From the IMG/VR virus record IMGVR_UViG_3300042566_000678, positions 62,001-126,000 of that record: a DNA stretch of 64,000 bases. One strand, given 5' to 3'. The notes under the pieces are model-generated. The model had not been told where the DNA came from. It saw only the letters and a program-made list of their open reading frames with translations, and searched no databases. A program made the position numbers and the translations under genes. The stretch comes from a virus. Of this stretch, positions 20,992 through 29,359 are shown one piece after another; positions within the stretch are counted from its first letter, which is position 1; each line of letters begins with the position of its first letter.

Positions 20992-21181
20992 TTTTTGTAG
21001 ATTTTTGGATATAAGTATTATCCTGAATCATTTTGTATAAAATAATAAGCTGGTCTTTTGATAAATTACCTGTTTTTTCTAAATGATTTTCACAGGAATA
21101 TACAAAGCCCAGCTTATATTCGTATTCTCTTTTAAGTCTATTTATGATATTTCTATCTCTGTAACCTTTTTTGTTTTGCAC
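20975..21181 (-). CDS. hypothetical basic helical protein
   Basis: 68 residues, basic N-terminus (MQNKKGYRDRNIINRLKREYEYKLG), single cysteine, then KDQLIILYKMIQDNTYIQK. Possibly nucleic-acid-binding. Starts at the last base of the preceding gene. Function unknown. Confidence 0.58.
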   Translation of the reverse strand: MQNKKGYRDRNIINRLKREYEYKLGFVYSCENHLEKTGNLSKDQLIILYKMIQDNTYIQKSTKNDVGN

Positions 21182-21636
21182 TATTTACCCATTTTAAGAG
21201 ATAAACCTAATCCTAATGTGAAATCAGAACCAACTAAATTACCAATTGTCCATAATTTCAAATCACCATTAGCTTTTAATGGATTGTACATTAAGAATAC
21301 ATTTGGTTTAGTTCCATTTAATGTTGGTTGAATACCAGCACCAAACATCCACTTACCATCAACTACTTGACGAAGAATACCATATTTCATTTGACCTGAA
21401 ATAGTACCTGTCTGTGTGTTAATTGCAGGAATTGCAATGTTTCCATTTGCTTGCGCAGCTTGTATTTCTGTATAAGGTAAACCTGCGTAGATTCCCCATC
21501 CTTTTTTGATGTATCCTGCAGTAATGTACCCATCTGATGGACCACCCTTTCTAGTTGCAGAAAACAACCACTCTTGTGCGTTTGCGGCAGTACTCATTCC
21601 GAATACGATAGCCGATAATAATAATAATTTTTTCAT
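21181..21636 (-). CDS. exported outer-membrane beta-barrel-like protein
   Basis: 151 residues with signal peptide (MKKLLLLSAIVFGMSTAANAQ). Mature part is glycine-rich with alternating strands (GYITAGYIKKGWGIYAG, GQMKYGILRQVVDGKWMFGAGIQP, SDFTLGLGLSLKMGK), as in small barrels. Similar in size and style to 10249-10752 but not obviously paralogous. Role at the host surface is inferred only. Confidence 0.65.
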   Translation of the reverse strand: MKKLLLLSAIVFGMSTAANAQEWLFSATRKGGPSDGYITAGYIKKGWGIYAGLPYTEIQAAQANGNIAIPAINTQTGTISGQMKYGILRQVVDGKWMFGAGIQPTLNGTKPNVFLMYNPLKANGDLKLWTIGNLVGSDFTLGLGLSLKMGK

Positions 21637-21686
21637 AATCTGTTTTTTGTTCCCATATAAATATATAGTTTTTTAGAAAAACAAAT

Positions 21687-21971
21687 CTAATCAAGTTCAC
21701 TCATATACTCCAAAAATGGATTAGTATTAATAATTCTTGTATTAGATTTCACTTCTCTATCAACCAATGCTTTCTTATCAATCAAAGGTTTTACTTCCTT
21801 AAATTTCAATTTAGATACCATCTCAACTACACATACCCAATTATAAAACTTACGTCCCAACACATCTGCGGATTTAACCCTGTACTCCATAGCATAACCA
21901 ATGTAGCCTGAACTTGAATGAGATGCTCTATAACGTTTACGTGAATTTTCGTAGTAATAAAATGTTTTCAT
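21687..21971 (-). CDS. hypothetical protein
   Basis: 94 residues, basic; N-terminal half aromatic (MKTFYYYENSRKRYRASHSSSGYIGYAMEY), C-terminal half with lysine-rich helix (KLKFKEVKPLIDKKALVDREVK). Sole gene behind the promoter at 21994-22024. Function unknown. Confidence 0.62.
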   Translation of the reverse strand: MKTFYYYENSRKRYRASHSSSGYIGYAMEYRVKSADVLGRKFYNWVCVVEMVSKLKFKEVKPLIDKKALVDREVKSNTRIINTNPFLEYMSELD

Positions 21972-21993
21972 TTATTTTAGATTTTAAGTTTTA

Positions 21994-22024
21994 CAAATAT
22001 AACAAATTAAAATGAGTTTTACAA
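21994..22024 (-). promoter_or_regulatory. Bacteroidota-type promoter
   Basis: -7 element TATATTTG at 21994-22001, 20-base spacer, TTG at 22022-22024. Reads into 21687-21971. Confidence 0.7.
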
Positions 22025-22042
22025 ATAATTAAAGGTAAAGTT

Positions 22043-22534
22043 TTAGAACAATCGCTGTAGTCCTTTGGTGTTTGCTCTCTTCAACTGAATATCCATTTCG
22101 GATTTGGTAGTTACCTCTTTACATTTCTTTTTATACCACCAATACAAATCTTCTAATGTTTTGAAACTACTTTTTAGGTTCATAGCTTTCTCCCACAAAT
22201 CATTATCAAACTCCTTCTTTAAATCATTCTGTAATTTCCAAAGGATTTTGTTTTCGTTGGCGAATGCTTCTAATTCCAATTTGATTGCCTTAAGTCTTTT
22301 CATTCTACTGGCTTCCATCGCTTCGTAAATACGATTATTTTCCTCTGTACCTTTATAGTTCTTATAGGTCAAATCATATACTTTCTGTGCTTCGGCTCTT
22401 GTATCTTCTGCTTCCTTAAACATATAAGAATAGCCATAATCACCATTACGAATTTTAAGTAACAATGGAGCATCCTCTTTAAGAGGTTTTTGGGGTCTAC
22501 CTTTTGTAAACCATCTGAACTTATTATATCCCAT
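22043..22534 (-). CDS. hypothetical helical protein
   Basis: 163 residues, almost wholly helical and highly charged (FKEAEDTRAEAQKVYDLTYKNYKG, SRMKRLKAIKLELEAFANENKILWKLQNDLKKEF), so probably a coiled-coil protein. Basic overall. Start overlaps the upstream stop (TAATG). Function unknown. Confidence 0.62.
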   Translation of the reverse strand: MGYNKFRWFTKGRPQKPLKEDAPLLLKIRNGDYGYSYMFKEAEDTRAEAQKVYDLTYKNYKGTEENNRIYEAMEASRMKRLKAIKLELEAFANENKILWKLQNDLKKEFDNDLWEKAMNLKSSFKTLEDLYWWYKKKCKEVTTKSEMDIQLKRANTKGLQRLF

Positions 22535-22728
22535 TACACAATACGATTTATATCTCGTATATAATCTGATAGTAATTCGGCTTCGTAAATATCCTGCTCC
22601 GTTAGGTTACATTCAATTTCCTCATCTAAAAACAAATCCAATGGTGGATTGTTATACTCTACATCATCATAAACCGATGAAGTATCCATGCCCAATGTTT
22701 CCAAGTAATACTCTTTTGTTCTGCTCAT
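22534..22728 (-). CDS. hypothetical acidic protein
   Basis: 64 residues from MSRTKEYYLETLG; the in-frame ATG at 22782 lies upstream of the promoter spacer and is rejected. Very acidic (SSVYDDVEYNNPPLDLFLDEEIECNLTEQDIYEAELLSDYIRD). Acidic mini-proteins like this in phages can act as DNA mimics or inhibitors, but that is speculation. First gene behind the promoter at 22748-22778. Confidence 0.62.
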   Translation of the reverse strand: MSRTKEYYLETLGMDTSSVYDDVEYNNPPLDLFLDEEIECNLTEQDIYEAELLSDYIRDINRIV

Positions 22729-22747
22729 AACTTTTATTTTTATAATG

Positions 22748-22778
22748 TAAATATACAAAAAATATTTTACAATTCCAA
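22748..22778 (-). promoter_or_regulatory. Bacteroidota-type promoter
   Basis: -7 element TATATTTA at 22748-22755, 20-base spacer, TTG at 22776-22778. Reads into 22534-22728. Overlaps the region just behind the stop of 22786. Confidence 0.7.
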
Positions 22779-22785
22779 GCATTTA

Positions 22786-23067
22786 TTAAAATAAATCTGC
22801 CATAGTTAGAGGACCATTTTTATATGGTGCAATATCTAATTCATATGTAGTTTCATCAATTTGTGTATATGGTAGTGAATCCTTCAAAGGTCTAATTGCT
22901 TTTGTTCCAACCGAACCTTTCCACATTACCGCTAAATCCGCATCATATACTAAATTATCTTCAGATGAAAATATATATTTGCTTTGAATTGGGTTTGCAT
23001 CTATAAAATAGATATTTTCTATAATAGTATCACCCTCTTTCATAATAACTTTGTCCATTAAATTCAT
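22786..23067 (-). CDS. hypothetical protein
   Basis: 93 residues, acidic, beta-rich (MKEGDTIIENIYFIDANPIQSKYIFSSEDNLVYDADLAVMWKGS). Start overlaps the upstream stop by four bases. Function unknown. Confidence 0.58.
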   Translation of the reverse strand: MNLMDKVIMKEGDTIIENIYFIDANPIQSKYIFSSEDNLVYDADLAVMWKGSVGTKAIRPLKDSLPYTQIDETTYELDIAPYKNGPLTMADLF

Positions 23068-23393
23068 ACTAACTCCTGTTTTTTAAGTTTATTTTGTTGT
23101 CTTTTGTACTTTTTCTCTGCTGATAAATATAACTCCCAAAACCTTTCCTTCCAATAATCTACGGATTTGGTTTCTTTTTTATCATATCGTAGAACACGTT
23201 TCTGCTTTCCGTTACGTGTCATAATCCATTCACCGAATATAGGTAAGTAGGCTGGAACTATATAATCTCCACCATGCTCTCTACTATGGTTGGCTAAATA
23301 GGTAATACTTTGTTGTGCTAGTTCCATAGCTTCATTAAAGTTTTTGGAATCTATAAACCATTTGGTTTGTTCTATTGTTAGTGATACGTTCAT
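23064..23393 (-). CDS. hypothetical basic protein
   Basis: 109 residues: helical N-terminus, strand pair (YIVPAYLPIFGEWIMTRNGKQKRVLRY), long basic C-terminal helix (YWKERFWELYLSAEKKYKRQQNKLKKQ). Possible nucleic-acid binding. Function unknown. Confidence 0.58.
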   Translation of the reverse strand: MNVSLTIEQTKWFIDSKNFNEAMELAQQSITYLANHSREHGGDYIVPAYLPIFGEWIMTRNGKQKRVLRYDKKETKSVDYWKERFWELYLSAEKKYKRQQNKLKKQELV

Positions 23394-23394
23394 A

Positions 23395-23634
23395 TTATTT
23401 GGCGGATTGAGATTTAACTAATGTGATTAATTTGAGTGGCGAAAGTGTCTGACCGAATATCAAATGTGATAAGATATTCAATCCAATTGCTTCCCAAAAA
23501 GTAATGTAACGTAATCCGAAGATTGATGGAACTATCCAATTCCATACATACATTAGTGGTGCACCCATCAAAATTAGTGAGGATAATCCTATAAATAATA
23601 TTCCAACTATTAAGTTTAATCTATCTGTATTCAT
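23395..23634 (-). CDS. membrane protein with two transmembrane helices
   Basis: 79 residues from MNTDRLNLIVGILFIG; an ATG at 23658 would overlap the upstream gene. Hydrophobic segments at about 6-31 and 40-60. Function unknown. Confidence 0.6.
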   Translation of the reverse strand: MNTDRLNLIVGILFIGLSSLILMGAPLMYVWNWIVPSIFGLRYITFWEAIGLNILSHLIFGQTLSPLKLITLVKSQSAK

Positions 23635-23645
23635 AATTTTAAGTT

Positions 23646-23978
23646 TTAATCGAACCATTGTGAACGATTTGTTTTTACATTTTTAATTTGAGGGTCTTTA
23701 TACTTTGGGTCACCACCCAATTTTTCAGCTGCCTGTGCTATTTCGTTTGAACGAAACTCATCACCAACTCTACCAATCTCCTTTGCAGTTTTTAACTCTT
23801 CAGTAGATAACTCACCACCATTACTCAATGCTGCGAATGTTTTAGCGTGATAGGTATCTAAAGGACGAGTGAATTGTTTTAGATATTTGGCTTTTGAATC
23901 TAAATACTCAAAGAAATCTGCTTCATCTAAACAATTTAATTCGTTTTGAGTTAGTTCGTTTTCTGGATTGTATTTCAT
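23646..23978 (-). CDS. hypothetical acidic helical protein
   Basis: 110 residues, helical and acidic (MKYNPENELTQNELNCLDEADFFEYLDSKAKYLKQF...LSTEELKTAKEIGRVGDEFRSNEIAQAAEKLGG). Directly downstream of the MoxR-type ATPase gene with 52 bases between, so it may be part of the same unit and a partner of the ATPase. No known motif. Confidence 0.6.
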   Translation of the reverse strand: MKYNPENELTQNELNCLDEADFFEYLDSKAKYLKQFTRPLDTYHAKTFAALSNGGELSTEELKTAKEIGRVGDEFRSNEIAQAAEKLGGDPKYKDPQIKNVKTNRSQWFD

Positions 23979-24030
23979 ATTAGTATAAAATAATGGCTGG
24001 ATGTTTTCACACCCAGCCGTAGTGAATTAA

Positions 24031-25251
24031 TTACCAAACAATGTTTTCTTCATCATTAGCTTCAACCTTTTCTTCAAACAATGGTTTATCACCACTCTCA
24101 TCACGAAGATACTTTTGAACTAATTGTTTGATGTAAGTACGTTCTGAATCAATACCACCATCCGTAGAATAGAATGGGAAGATAGAGATTTCAGCGGCCT
24201 CAACCAAATTGAAACCATCATATAACAACCCAGCTAACTCCACACTAGCACGCGTAGATACTGCCGTACTCAATTTACCTGCTTCATTACGAATCTGGTC
24301 ACGAGTGTGAGCGGCGATTTCAGCAACTGCATTCAAGTCATAAGAATCAACGCCTGGATACAACATCGTAAGTAACTCCAACTCTTGCTCTTTATCAAGC
24401 ACATCAACCTCAATCGTAGTGAATCGGTCCATAATAGCCCGGTCAAGAACACGCGTTGATGTATATTCATTACCGATGTTAGCCGTTGCGATGAAAGTAA
24501 CCCCCTCTGCAACAGGAACGATTGGTGAACCTTCAGCCTCATCCAAACGTAAGTAACGTTGTCCCTGGTCTAACACACTCATTAAGATGTTCCATGCTTC
24601 TGGGTGAGCTCTACTCAACTCATCTAATAAGATAACTGCGTTAGGAGTTTTGATTGCCGTAACGAAAGCGGAATCAGAGAAGAAAGTACCCTTTTGTTTA
24701 TCAAAGTGAGTATTACCAATTAATGCTGCTCTCGGGTCCTGCGTTGCTCCCAAGTTAAAGTAATGGAAAGGTCTTCCTAATGCTTCAACCAATGCTTTAG
24801 CTGCCAACGTCTTACCCGAACCAGCAGGTCCAGTCATCATAATGTTACGAGCTCTAACTGCTGAACGGATTAAATATTTCCATTTCAAATCAGTCATAAT
24901 TAACGATTTCGGTTTTAATGCTACCGAACTATTTTGGATAAAATCCACAATAGCGTTGTGTTCTTTTGGAATCTCATTCGTAGGTTCTGCGTTGGTAGTG
25001 TTTAATGGTTTAACCAACTTATCATACTCTTTCATATCTACTAATCGGTAGGTTTTGTTACCCAATTTGTTAATGTGTCCTCGAACTGCTTTGTTAGTTC
25101 GTAGTGCCTTTGAGCGGGTGATTTGATTTAATTTAACGCCGGTTGTAACATCACCTTGTGTGTTCAACATTTGGATTCTACCATTAGATAATTTCTCTAA
25201 TTTGTAAATCTCATTAGTGTAACCGAACTCTGAATTTTTTAACTTTGTCAT
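24031..25251 (-). CDS. MoxR-type AAA+ ATPase
   Basis: 406 residues. After a 115-residue N-terminal region lie Walker A GPAGSGKT (141-148), Walker B VILLDE (206-211), sensor 1 ATAN (255-258) and arginine-finger segment RAIMDRF (271-277). MoxR-family ATPases act as chaperones that insert metals or remodel complexes and almost always pair with a von Willebrand A protein, here the adjacent 25370-27529. It has its own promoter (25306-25336) and leader box. Probable role: ATP-driven remodelling of a partner complex; target unknown. Confidence 0.9.
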   Translation of the reverse strand: MTKLKNSEFGYTNEIYKLEKLSNGRIQMLNTQGDVTTGVKLNQITRSKALRTNKAVRGHINKLGNKTYRLVDMKEYDKLVKPLNTTNAEPTNEIPKEHNAIVDFIQNSSVALKPKSLIMTDLKWKYLIRSAVRARNIMMTGPAGSGKTLAAKALVEALGRPFHYFNLGATQDPRAALIGNTHFDKQKGTFFSDSAFVTAIKTPNAVILLDELSRAHPEAWNILMSVLDQGQRYLRLDEAEGSPIVPVAEGVTFIATANIGNEYTSTRVLDRAIMDRFTTIEVDVLDKEQELELLTMLYPGVDSYDLNAVAEIAAHTRDQIRNEAGKLSTAVSTRASVELAGLLYDGFNLVEAAEISIFPFYSTDGGIDSERTYIKQLVQKYLRDESGDKPLFEEKVEANDEENIVW

Positions 25252-25305
25252 AGGAATTGGATTTATGTTTTATGTTTAATAATTAGTAACTCTCTCAATG
25301 TTTAG

Positions 25306-25336
25306 TAAAGATACGCAAAATAATTGATAATGTCAA
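25306..25336 (-). promoter_or_regulatory. early-type promoter of the AAA+ gene
   Basis: -7 element TATCTTTA at 25306-25313, 20-base spacer, TTG at 25334-25336 within CTTGACATTATCAA; leader box TTAAACATAAAA follows. Confidence 0.75.
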
Positions 25337-25369
25337 GGTAATTGCCAAATATTTTTGAACTTTTTTTCA

Positions 25370-27529
25370 TTATTTTTTAAGAAATAATTCGTTCAAAGTT
25401 TTGGTGATTGGAACTAAACCATTTACATCAATAAATTTAGCATCCTTACCATACATTTCAGAAAACACTTTCTTTGAACTTTCGTATGGTGTGTAATCAG
25501 ATACAAAGTAACTCAACACCCCAATACCACGTTGTTTGATTCTCTTAACCATTTCAGCGGTGTGCTTACTTGCTACCTGACGAGAATAGTTAATTGAATC
25601 ATTACCAAAGTTTGGTTCACCATCTGAAATGTTTAGGAAATAGGATTCCAAATCGTTAGATGATTCAACAAAGTGTTTCATAATTGCTTCGAAACACAAA
25701 CCTTCAGGTGTAGTACCATTTGGTTCTAATGCTGCTACCAATTGTTTAACCTTTGTAAACTTATCAGTACGAGAATCGTATGCAATAACCATATAAGGTT
25801 TACTATTATTCCAGCTTCCACCATCAATTGTTGAACGAACTGAAACCTGTACATCCAAGTTGTTTACCATCGTAGCTGCTTTACAGATAGCGATTGTAGT
25901 GGTCATTGCCTGTCTCCATCTATCACCTGCCATAGAGCCAGATGCATCTAATGAAATATGAAGAATGATTTTCTTAAATTTATCAACCTCTTTAGTGTAG
26001 AAAACGTTTTGGTAATCATAACCCAAAGCAGAAACCAATCGGCGGTCAATTCGTCCATTTAACTGACGATTGTAAACCGTATCACGTTCTTCACTACGAA
26101 CTTGCAATCTCTTACCCAATAAAGTTCCCAATGCTAATCCCTTTTGTAAGGTATTCTCATCAACAACCAACTCTTTAGTTCTCCAATCCTGTCTAGCCAA
26201 AGGAAATGCTTCGGATTTCATCAACTCTTCTGTCAACTTTTTAACCACTACCACCTGCGTTTGAGGAACTTTACCCACACCTTCGATAGTTTCACCAGCA
26301 ACATTCACCAATTCAGTACCCGATTTAGCAATCTGTTCTAATGCTTTATCATCTTTGTTAGTGATTGTTTTCTTTTTAGTTTCACCTTTTAAGAAATCTT
26401 GTTGTTTCTTAATTGCTTTCTCTAATTTCTTACGATTAGCTTCACTTAAACCAGCACCTTTATCAGAACCTTTACCTTCAGATTCTTTAACTTTAACCTT
26501 ACCTTTAAGTGGTTGGTTTAGAGAAGCAGATGGACCTGAATCAGAACCCGAATCACCATCTTCTGAATCATCAAACTCAACCTCTAAATCATCATCTTCT
26601 TCACCATCTTCACCCTGTCCGTTGCCAGAACCCTCACCTTTCTCTTGTGGTCCATCCTGCGCATCTTGCTTACCATTACCATTCTTTTCATCCTCCAGCT
26701 CATCAGCGATAGATTGAATGATAATCTCAACAATACCTTCTGCAATCTCAACTGATTGTTGAGTAGAGGTGATACGATTGATATTGTTTAAGTTTAACAA
26801 TTTAGAAATCTTACCTAAACCTCTCAACTTTGATAAGTTAGTGTTGGGGTTGGTGATATTGATAATACGGAACAAATAAGAATCAATTGTTTCCGTAGTA
26901 TATTCATTTGAAAGTAATCCTTTATCAATAGAAGCATCGTTGAAATATGTATCATATAAAGAACGATAGTAATCTCGGTAGCCAGGGCAGGTAGTGTAAA
27001 CGTGATTGTCAATACGTTTATCTTCTACATAGTTAGTTAAGTTCTTAACCAAATCCCAAATCCGTTGTTTAGCCCAATTTTGGTGAGATTGATTACCTCT
27101 ATCTACATTTTCAACCACATCTAAATACTTATCAACCAATGTAGGATTGGCTTTGTAATTAACAAAGGTTTCAAAATCAGTAAGAACAATGTGAGATGCT
27201 TCGTGCAATGCTAAACCAACCGTAGAATCAAACTTATCTGGCTTCAAATCAGAAGAGATAGTAACAGATTTACCATCGGTATAAGAATCACCTTTGACGG
27301 TAAAACGAACAGGAATGTTTCTGTTAGTAAGGATATTAACAAAGTTAGAAATGGCTCTACGATGAGCATTTAACTTTAAATAATGTAGGGTAGAGTTTTC
27401 AGTAGCAGTTCTGGTAGGAACATCTGAATCATCCAAATCATCCCAACCATAATCTAAATCGTAATCATTAGCCCAAAAAGAAGTGGCTGATTTGGTAGAT
27501 GTTTTACCTTTGAAGAAGTTGTTTATCAT
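25370..27529 (-). CDS. von Willebrand A-domain protein with HExxH metallopeptidase-like domain
   Basis: 719 residues, cytoplasmic. Residues 105-175 contain HEASH (109-113) with a downstream EDKR/ID segment, the layout of a zinc-metallopeptidase-like domain found in some vWA proteins. Residues about 290-385 are an acidic and Ser/Gly/Lys low-complexity linker. Residues 524-719 are a vWA domain with complete MIDAS: DASGS (528-532), TTPEG (about 608) and SDGEP (about 636). It is the usual partner of MoxR AAA+ ATPases such as the adjacent gene; cobaltochelatase CobT has a similar acidic linker and MIDAS. Possible function: a phage chelatase- or chaperone-like machine. Two tandem promoters precede it. 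Confidence 0.85.
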   Translation of the reverse strand: MINNFFKGKTSTKSATSFWANDYDLDYGWDDLDDSDVPTRTATENSTLHYLKLNAHRRAISNFVNILTNRNIPVRFTVKGDSYTDGKSVTISSDLKPDKFDSTVGLALHEASHIVLTDFETFVNYKANPTLVDKYLDVVENVDRGNQSHQNWAKQRIWDLVKNLTNYVEDKRIDNHVYTTCPGYRDYYRSLYDTYFNDASIDKGLLSNEYTTETIDSYLFRIINITNPNTNLSKLRGLGKISKLLNLNNINRITSTQQSVEIAEGIVEIIIQSIADELEDEKNGNGKQDAQDGPQEKGEGSGNGQGEDGEEDDDLEVEFDDSEDGDSGSDSGPSASLNQPLKGKVKVKESEGKGSDKGAGLSEANRKKLEKAIKKQQDFLKGETKKKTITNKDDKALEQIAKSGTELVNVAGETIEGVGKVPQTQVVVVKKLTEELMKSEAFPLARQDWRTKELVVDENTLQKGLALGTLLGKRLQVRSEERDTVYNRQLNGRIDRRLVSALGYDYQNVFYTKEVDKFKKIILHISLDASGSMAGDRWRQAMTTTIAICKAATMVNNLDVQVSVRSTIDGGSWNNSKPYMVIAYDSRTDKFTKVKQLVAALEPNGTTPEGLCFEAIMKHFVESSNDLESYFLNISDGEPNFGNDSINYSRQVASKHTAEMVKRIKQRGIGVLSYFVSDYTPYESSKKVFSEMYGKDAKFIDVNGLVPITKTLNELFLKK

Positions 27530-27553
27530 AGTATCTATCTTTTAATGTATATA

Positions 27554-27584
27554 CAAATATAGTGAAAATAATTGAGAATGTCTA
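27554..27584 (-). promoter_or_regulatory. proximal promoter of the vWA gene, TAG variant
   Basis: -7 element TATATTTG at 27554-27561, 20-base spacer, TAG at -33 within TTAGACATT. Confidence 0.5.
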
Positions 27585-27658
27585 ATGGTATTTTACCAAC
27601 TTTTGGTGTTATTTTACCCAATATTGATTTTATTTTATATCTAACTCTCATTACCCTA

Positions 27659-27689
27659 TAAAGATACGCAAAATATATGATAATGTCAA
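27659..27689 (-). promoter_or_regulatory. distal early-type promoter of the vWA gene
   Basis: -7 element TATCTTTA at 27659-27666, 20-base spacer, TTG at 27687-27689 in CTTGACATTATCATA, with TTAAGAAAAAG upstream. The 130 bases down to 27529 contain no gene. Confidence 0.75.
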
Positions 27690-27715
27690 GCTTTTTCTTA
27701 AATATATTTTTGGAC

Positions 27716-27742
27716 ATAAAAAAACCTCCCACTTTGGGAGGT
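27716..27742 (-). terminator. intrinsic terminator
   Basis: Stem ACCTCCC/GGGAGGT (27724-27742) followed by TTTTTTTAT on the minus strand. Ends the unit of the small lipoprotein gene. Confidence 0.85.
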
Positions 27743-27763
27743 CTAATTATTAAATAGGTTTAA

Positions 27764-27925
27764 TTATTTAGCTACTGAATCAACTGCCGCCGAATCTGTT
27801 GCTACCGAATCTGCTGCAACAGTATCAACTGCTACTGAATCTGCTGCTGCTTCTGTGTTTTTCTCACCACAAGCTACTAATCCTAATCCTAATGCGATAA
27901 ACGCTACGAATAATAAATTTTTCAT
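27764..27925 (-). CDS. small repeat lipoprotein
   Basis: 53 residues, MKNLLFVAFIALGLGLVAC then GEKNTEA; lipidation expected at Cys19. The 34-residue mature part is built from imperfect repeats of VA(A/T/V)DS/T. This is a very short, acidic, probably extended lipoprotein, of a kind common in Bacteroidota (often AADSVAVDS-type). Its own terminator follows directly. Confidence 0.72.
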   Translation of the reverse strand: MKNLLFVAFIALGLGLVACGEKNTEAAADSVAVDTVAADSVATDSAAVDSVAK

Positions 27926-27935
27926 ACTTTTTGTT

Positions 27936-28256
27936 TTATTGTTTATTTGTTTTTGGTTTATAATAACGTCTTTTTTTCTTTACAGGAACTTCGTTTCCTT
28001 TTACTACATCAGCTACTTCGCCCATTTCTTTGGCTACTTTCTTAACTGCTTTAGTAACATCTTCAACTTGCTCCTTAACTTTTTCAATCTTTACCTTTGT
28101 TTCTGTAAAGGTTTTGTTTACTTCTGCAATAGATTCCTCTACTACATCTGGGATTGAATCCCCATCCGAGTCTTTAATTTTACCACCTTTGGTAAGTAAG
28201 TAGACCACACCAACTGCAACCGCTGCTAATGCGAGAATGATTAGAATTGTATTCAT
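27936..28256 (-). CDS. membrane-anchored coiled-coil protein with calcium-binding-like motif
   Basis: 106 residues: transmembrane helix 3-21, the acidic segment DSDGDSIPDVVEE resembling a thrombospondin type-3 or EF-hand-like loop, then a long coiled coil (SIAEVNKTFTETKVKIEKVKEQVEDVTKAVKKVAKEMGE), and a basic tail. Probably anchored in the inner membrane. Function unknown. Confidence 0.62.
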   Translation of the reverse strand: MNTILIILALAAVAVGVVYLLTKGGKIKDSDGDSIPDVVEESIAEVNKTFTETKVKIEKVKEQVEDVTKAVKKVAKEMGEVADVVKGNEVPVKKKRRYYKPKTNKQ

Positions 28257-28289
28257 TTATTTTTATTTATTTGGTTACTATTATAAATA

Positions 28290-28556
28290 TTAATCTTCGC
28301 CATATAACGAAAATCTTTTCTGTGGGACTTCCACTTCAACTTTGGTAACTATTTGAATAGTTCCTTCCCTCGCATCAATATAGAATTGAGTGCTACCATA
28401 CGATTGAAACCATGCTTCCAAAGCATCTGTAAGAGAACCGTAAGTTTGCCCAGCACCGATTGTCAAACCATTACCCTCTTTAGCAGCTTTCCATCTATCT
28501 CCAGGTGGAAATCTATTAAAAATAACCTTACGTTCTTCTTTAGTTTCTTTTTCCAT
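28290..28556 (-). CDS. hypothetical protein
   Basis: 88 residues, basic N-terminus (EERKVIFNRFPPGDRWKAAKEG) and beta-rich C-terminus (STQFYIDAREGTIQIVTKVEVEV). Stop and start overlap by one base with the DUF4494-like gene. Function unknown. Confidence 0.6.
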   Translation of the reverse strand: MEKETKEERKVIFNRFPPGDRWKAAKEGNGLTIGAGQTYGSLTDALEAWFQSYGSTQFYIDAREGTIQIVTKVEVEVPQKRFSLYGED

Positions 28557-28765
28557 TATTCAAATACCTCTACGATTTTTGATTGTGCTGCTCCTTTGAT
28601 GTTATACTCTAACTGAATGTTAGATGCTTCAAATTCCTTAACAACTCTTGCTTCTGCTTCGGTCACCGATTGAGCATCCACTAAATATTGTTCTGTTACT
28701 TTTTTAGTTCCACCCTTACCATTGTCTGTGTGTAACTCTACTGCTACTTGAAAGTACTTCGCCAT
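28556..28765 (-). CDS. DUF4494-like small protein
   Basis: 69 residues with the order KYFQVAVELHTDNGKGGTKKVTEQYLVDAQSVTEAEARV and a closing acidic strand, matching the DUF4494 layout (YLVDA-x-S-x-TEAEAR) found in Bacteroidota and their phages. Function unknown. First gene behind the promoter at 28807-28837. Confidence 0.7.
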   Translation of the reverse strand: MAKYFQVAVELHTDNGKGGTKKVTEQYLVDAQSVTEAEARVVKEFEASNIQLEYNIKGAAQSKIVEVFE

Positions 28766-28806
28766 AGTTTTTTTGTTTATTTATTAGTTTTAATTTTTAA
28801 GTGATA

Positions 28807-28837
28807 CAAATATACGAATAATATTTTATATCTCCAA
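28807..28837 (-). promoter_or_regulatory. Bacteroidota-type promoter
   Basis: -7 element TATATTTG at 28807-28814, 20-base spacer, TTG at 28835-28837. Reads into 28556-28765. Confidence 0.75.
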
Positions 28838-28853
28838 ATGTTTTAAGGTTTTT

Positions 28854-29357
28854 TTAAGTAGTTGGTAATTCTGTTAGTTTAAAGGCAATAGTAACACGCA
28901 AATTGTTATATCCTTTTCTTGGTGCCATTCCTTTGTGTTTATATTTATGTTCAAATAATACTGCCGAATTTGGTATTGGTGTTACGGCAATGGGTTCACC
29001 ATCTACCATAAAATAAGTTTCACCAACTAAAGATATATCATCGGTATCATTAAAGTAATATAAAAATGTGTAACCTATATCATTATTGAAAGAATCAACG
29101 TGCCAACTCCCATCTTGTCCTAATGTTTGACCATTGGCATATAACCTATCAATTTTAAACTTTTTATTACTTAACTTTTCGATTTCAGATAACCATTCCA
29201 CAAAGAACGGGTGTTCCATCAACTCCGAATACCAAAATCTATTAGCTGTTACATCTTTTGTACTATAACCAGAATAAACCCATTGTAAATTTTCAACAAT
29301 TTTTACAAGTTGATTATACTTTTCTTGTGTTAAGAAATCAAAATATCTCTGTATCAT
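28854..29357 (-). CDS. 2OG-Fe(II) oxygenase (prolyl-4-hydroxylase-like)
   Basis: 167 residues. Iron ligands His86-x-Asp88 (GSWHVDSF) and His141 (YKHKGMAP); Arg154 in NNLRVTIAFKL binds 2-oxoglutarate. TFLYYFNDT between them is the usual strand. Last gene of a run (28854-32640) in which three oxygenases alternate with small genes and ClpP. Substrate unknown. Confidence 0.82.
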   Translation of the reverse strand: MIQRYFDFLTQEKYNQLVKIVENLQWVYSGYSTKDVTANRFWYSELMEHPFFVEWLSEIEKLSNKKFKIDRLYANGQTLGQDGSWHVDSFNNDIGYTFLYYFNDTDDISLVGETYFMVDGEPIAVTPIPNSAVLFEHKYKHKGMAPRKGYNNLRVTIAFKLTELPTT

Positions 29358-29359
29358 AA

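Noticed and set aside
26355-26717. 120-codon plus-strand Ser/Pro-rich frame
   Set aside because: Antisense of the acidic linker of the vWA protein; low-complexity shadow.
27535-27732. 65-codon reading frame upstream of the vWA gene
   Set aside because: It covers two promoters and a terminator tail and has no coding character.
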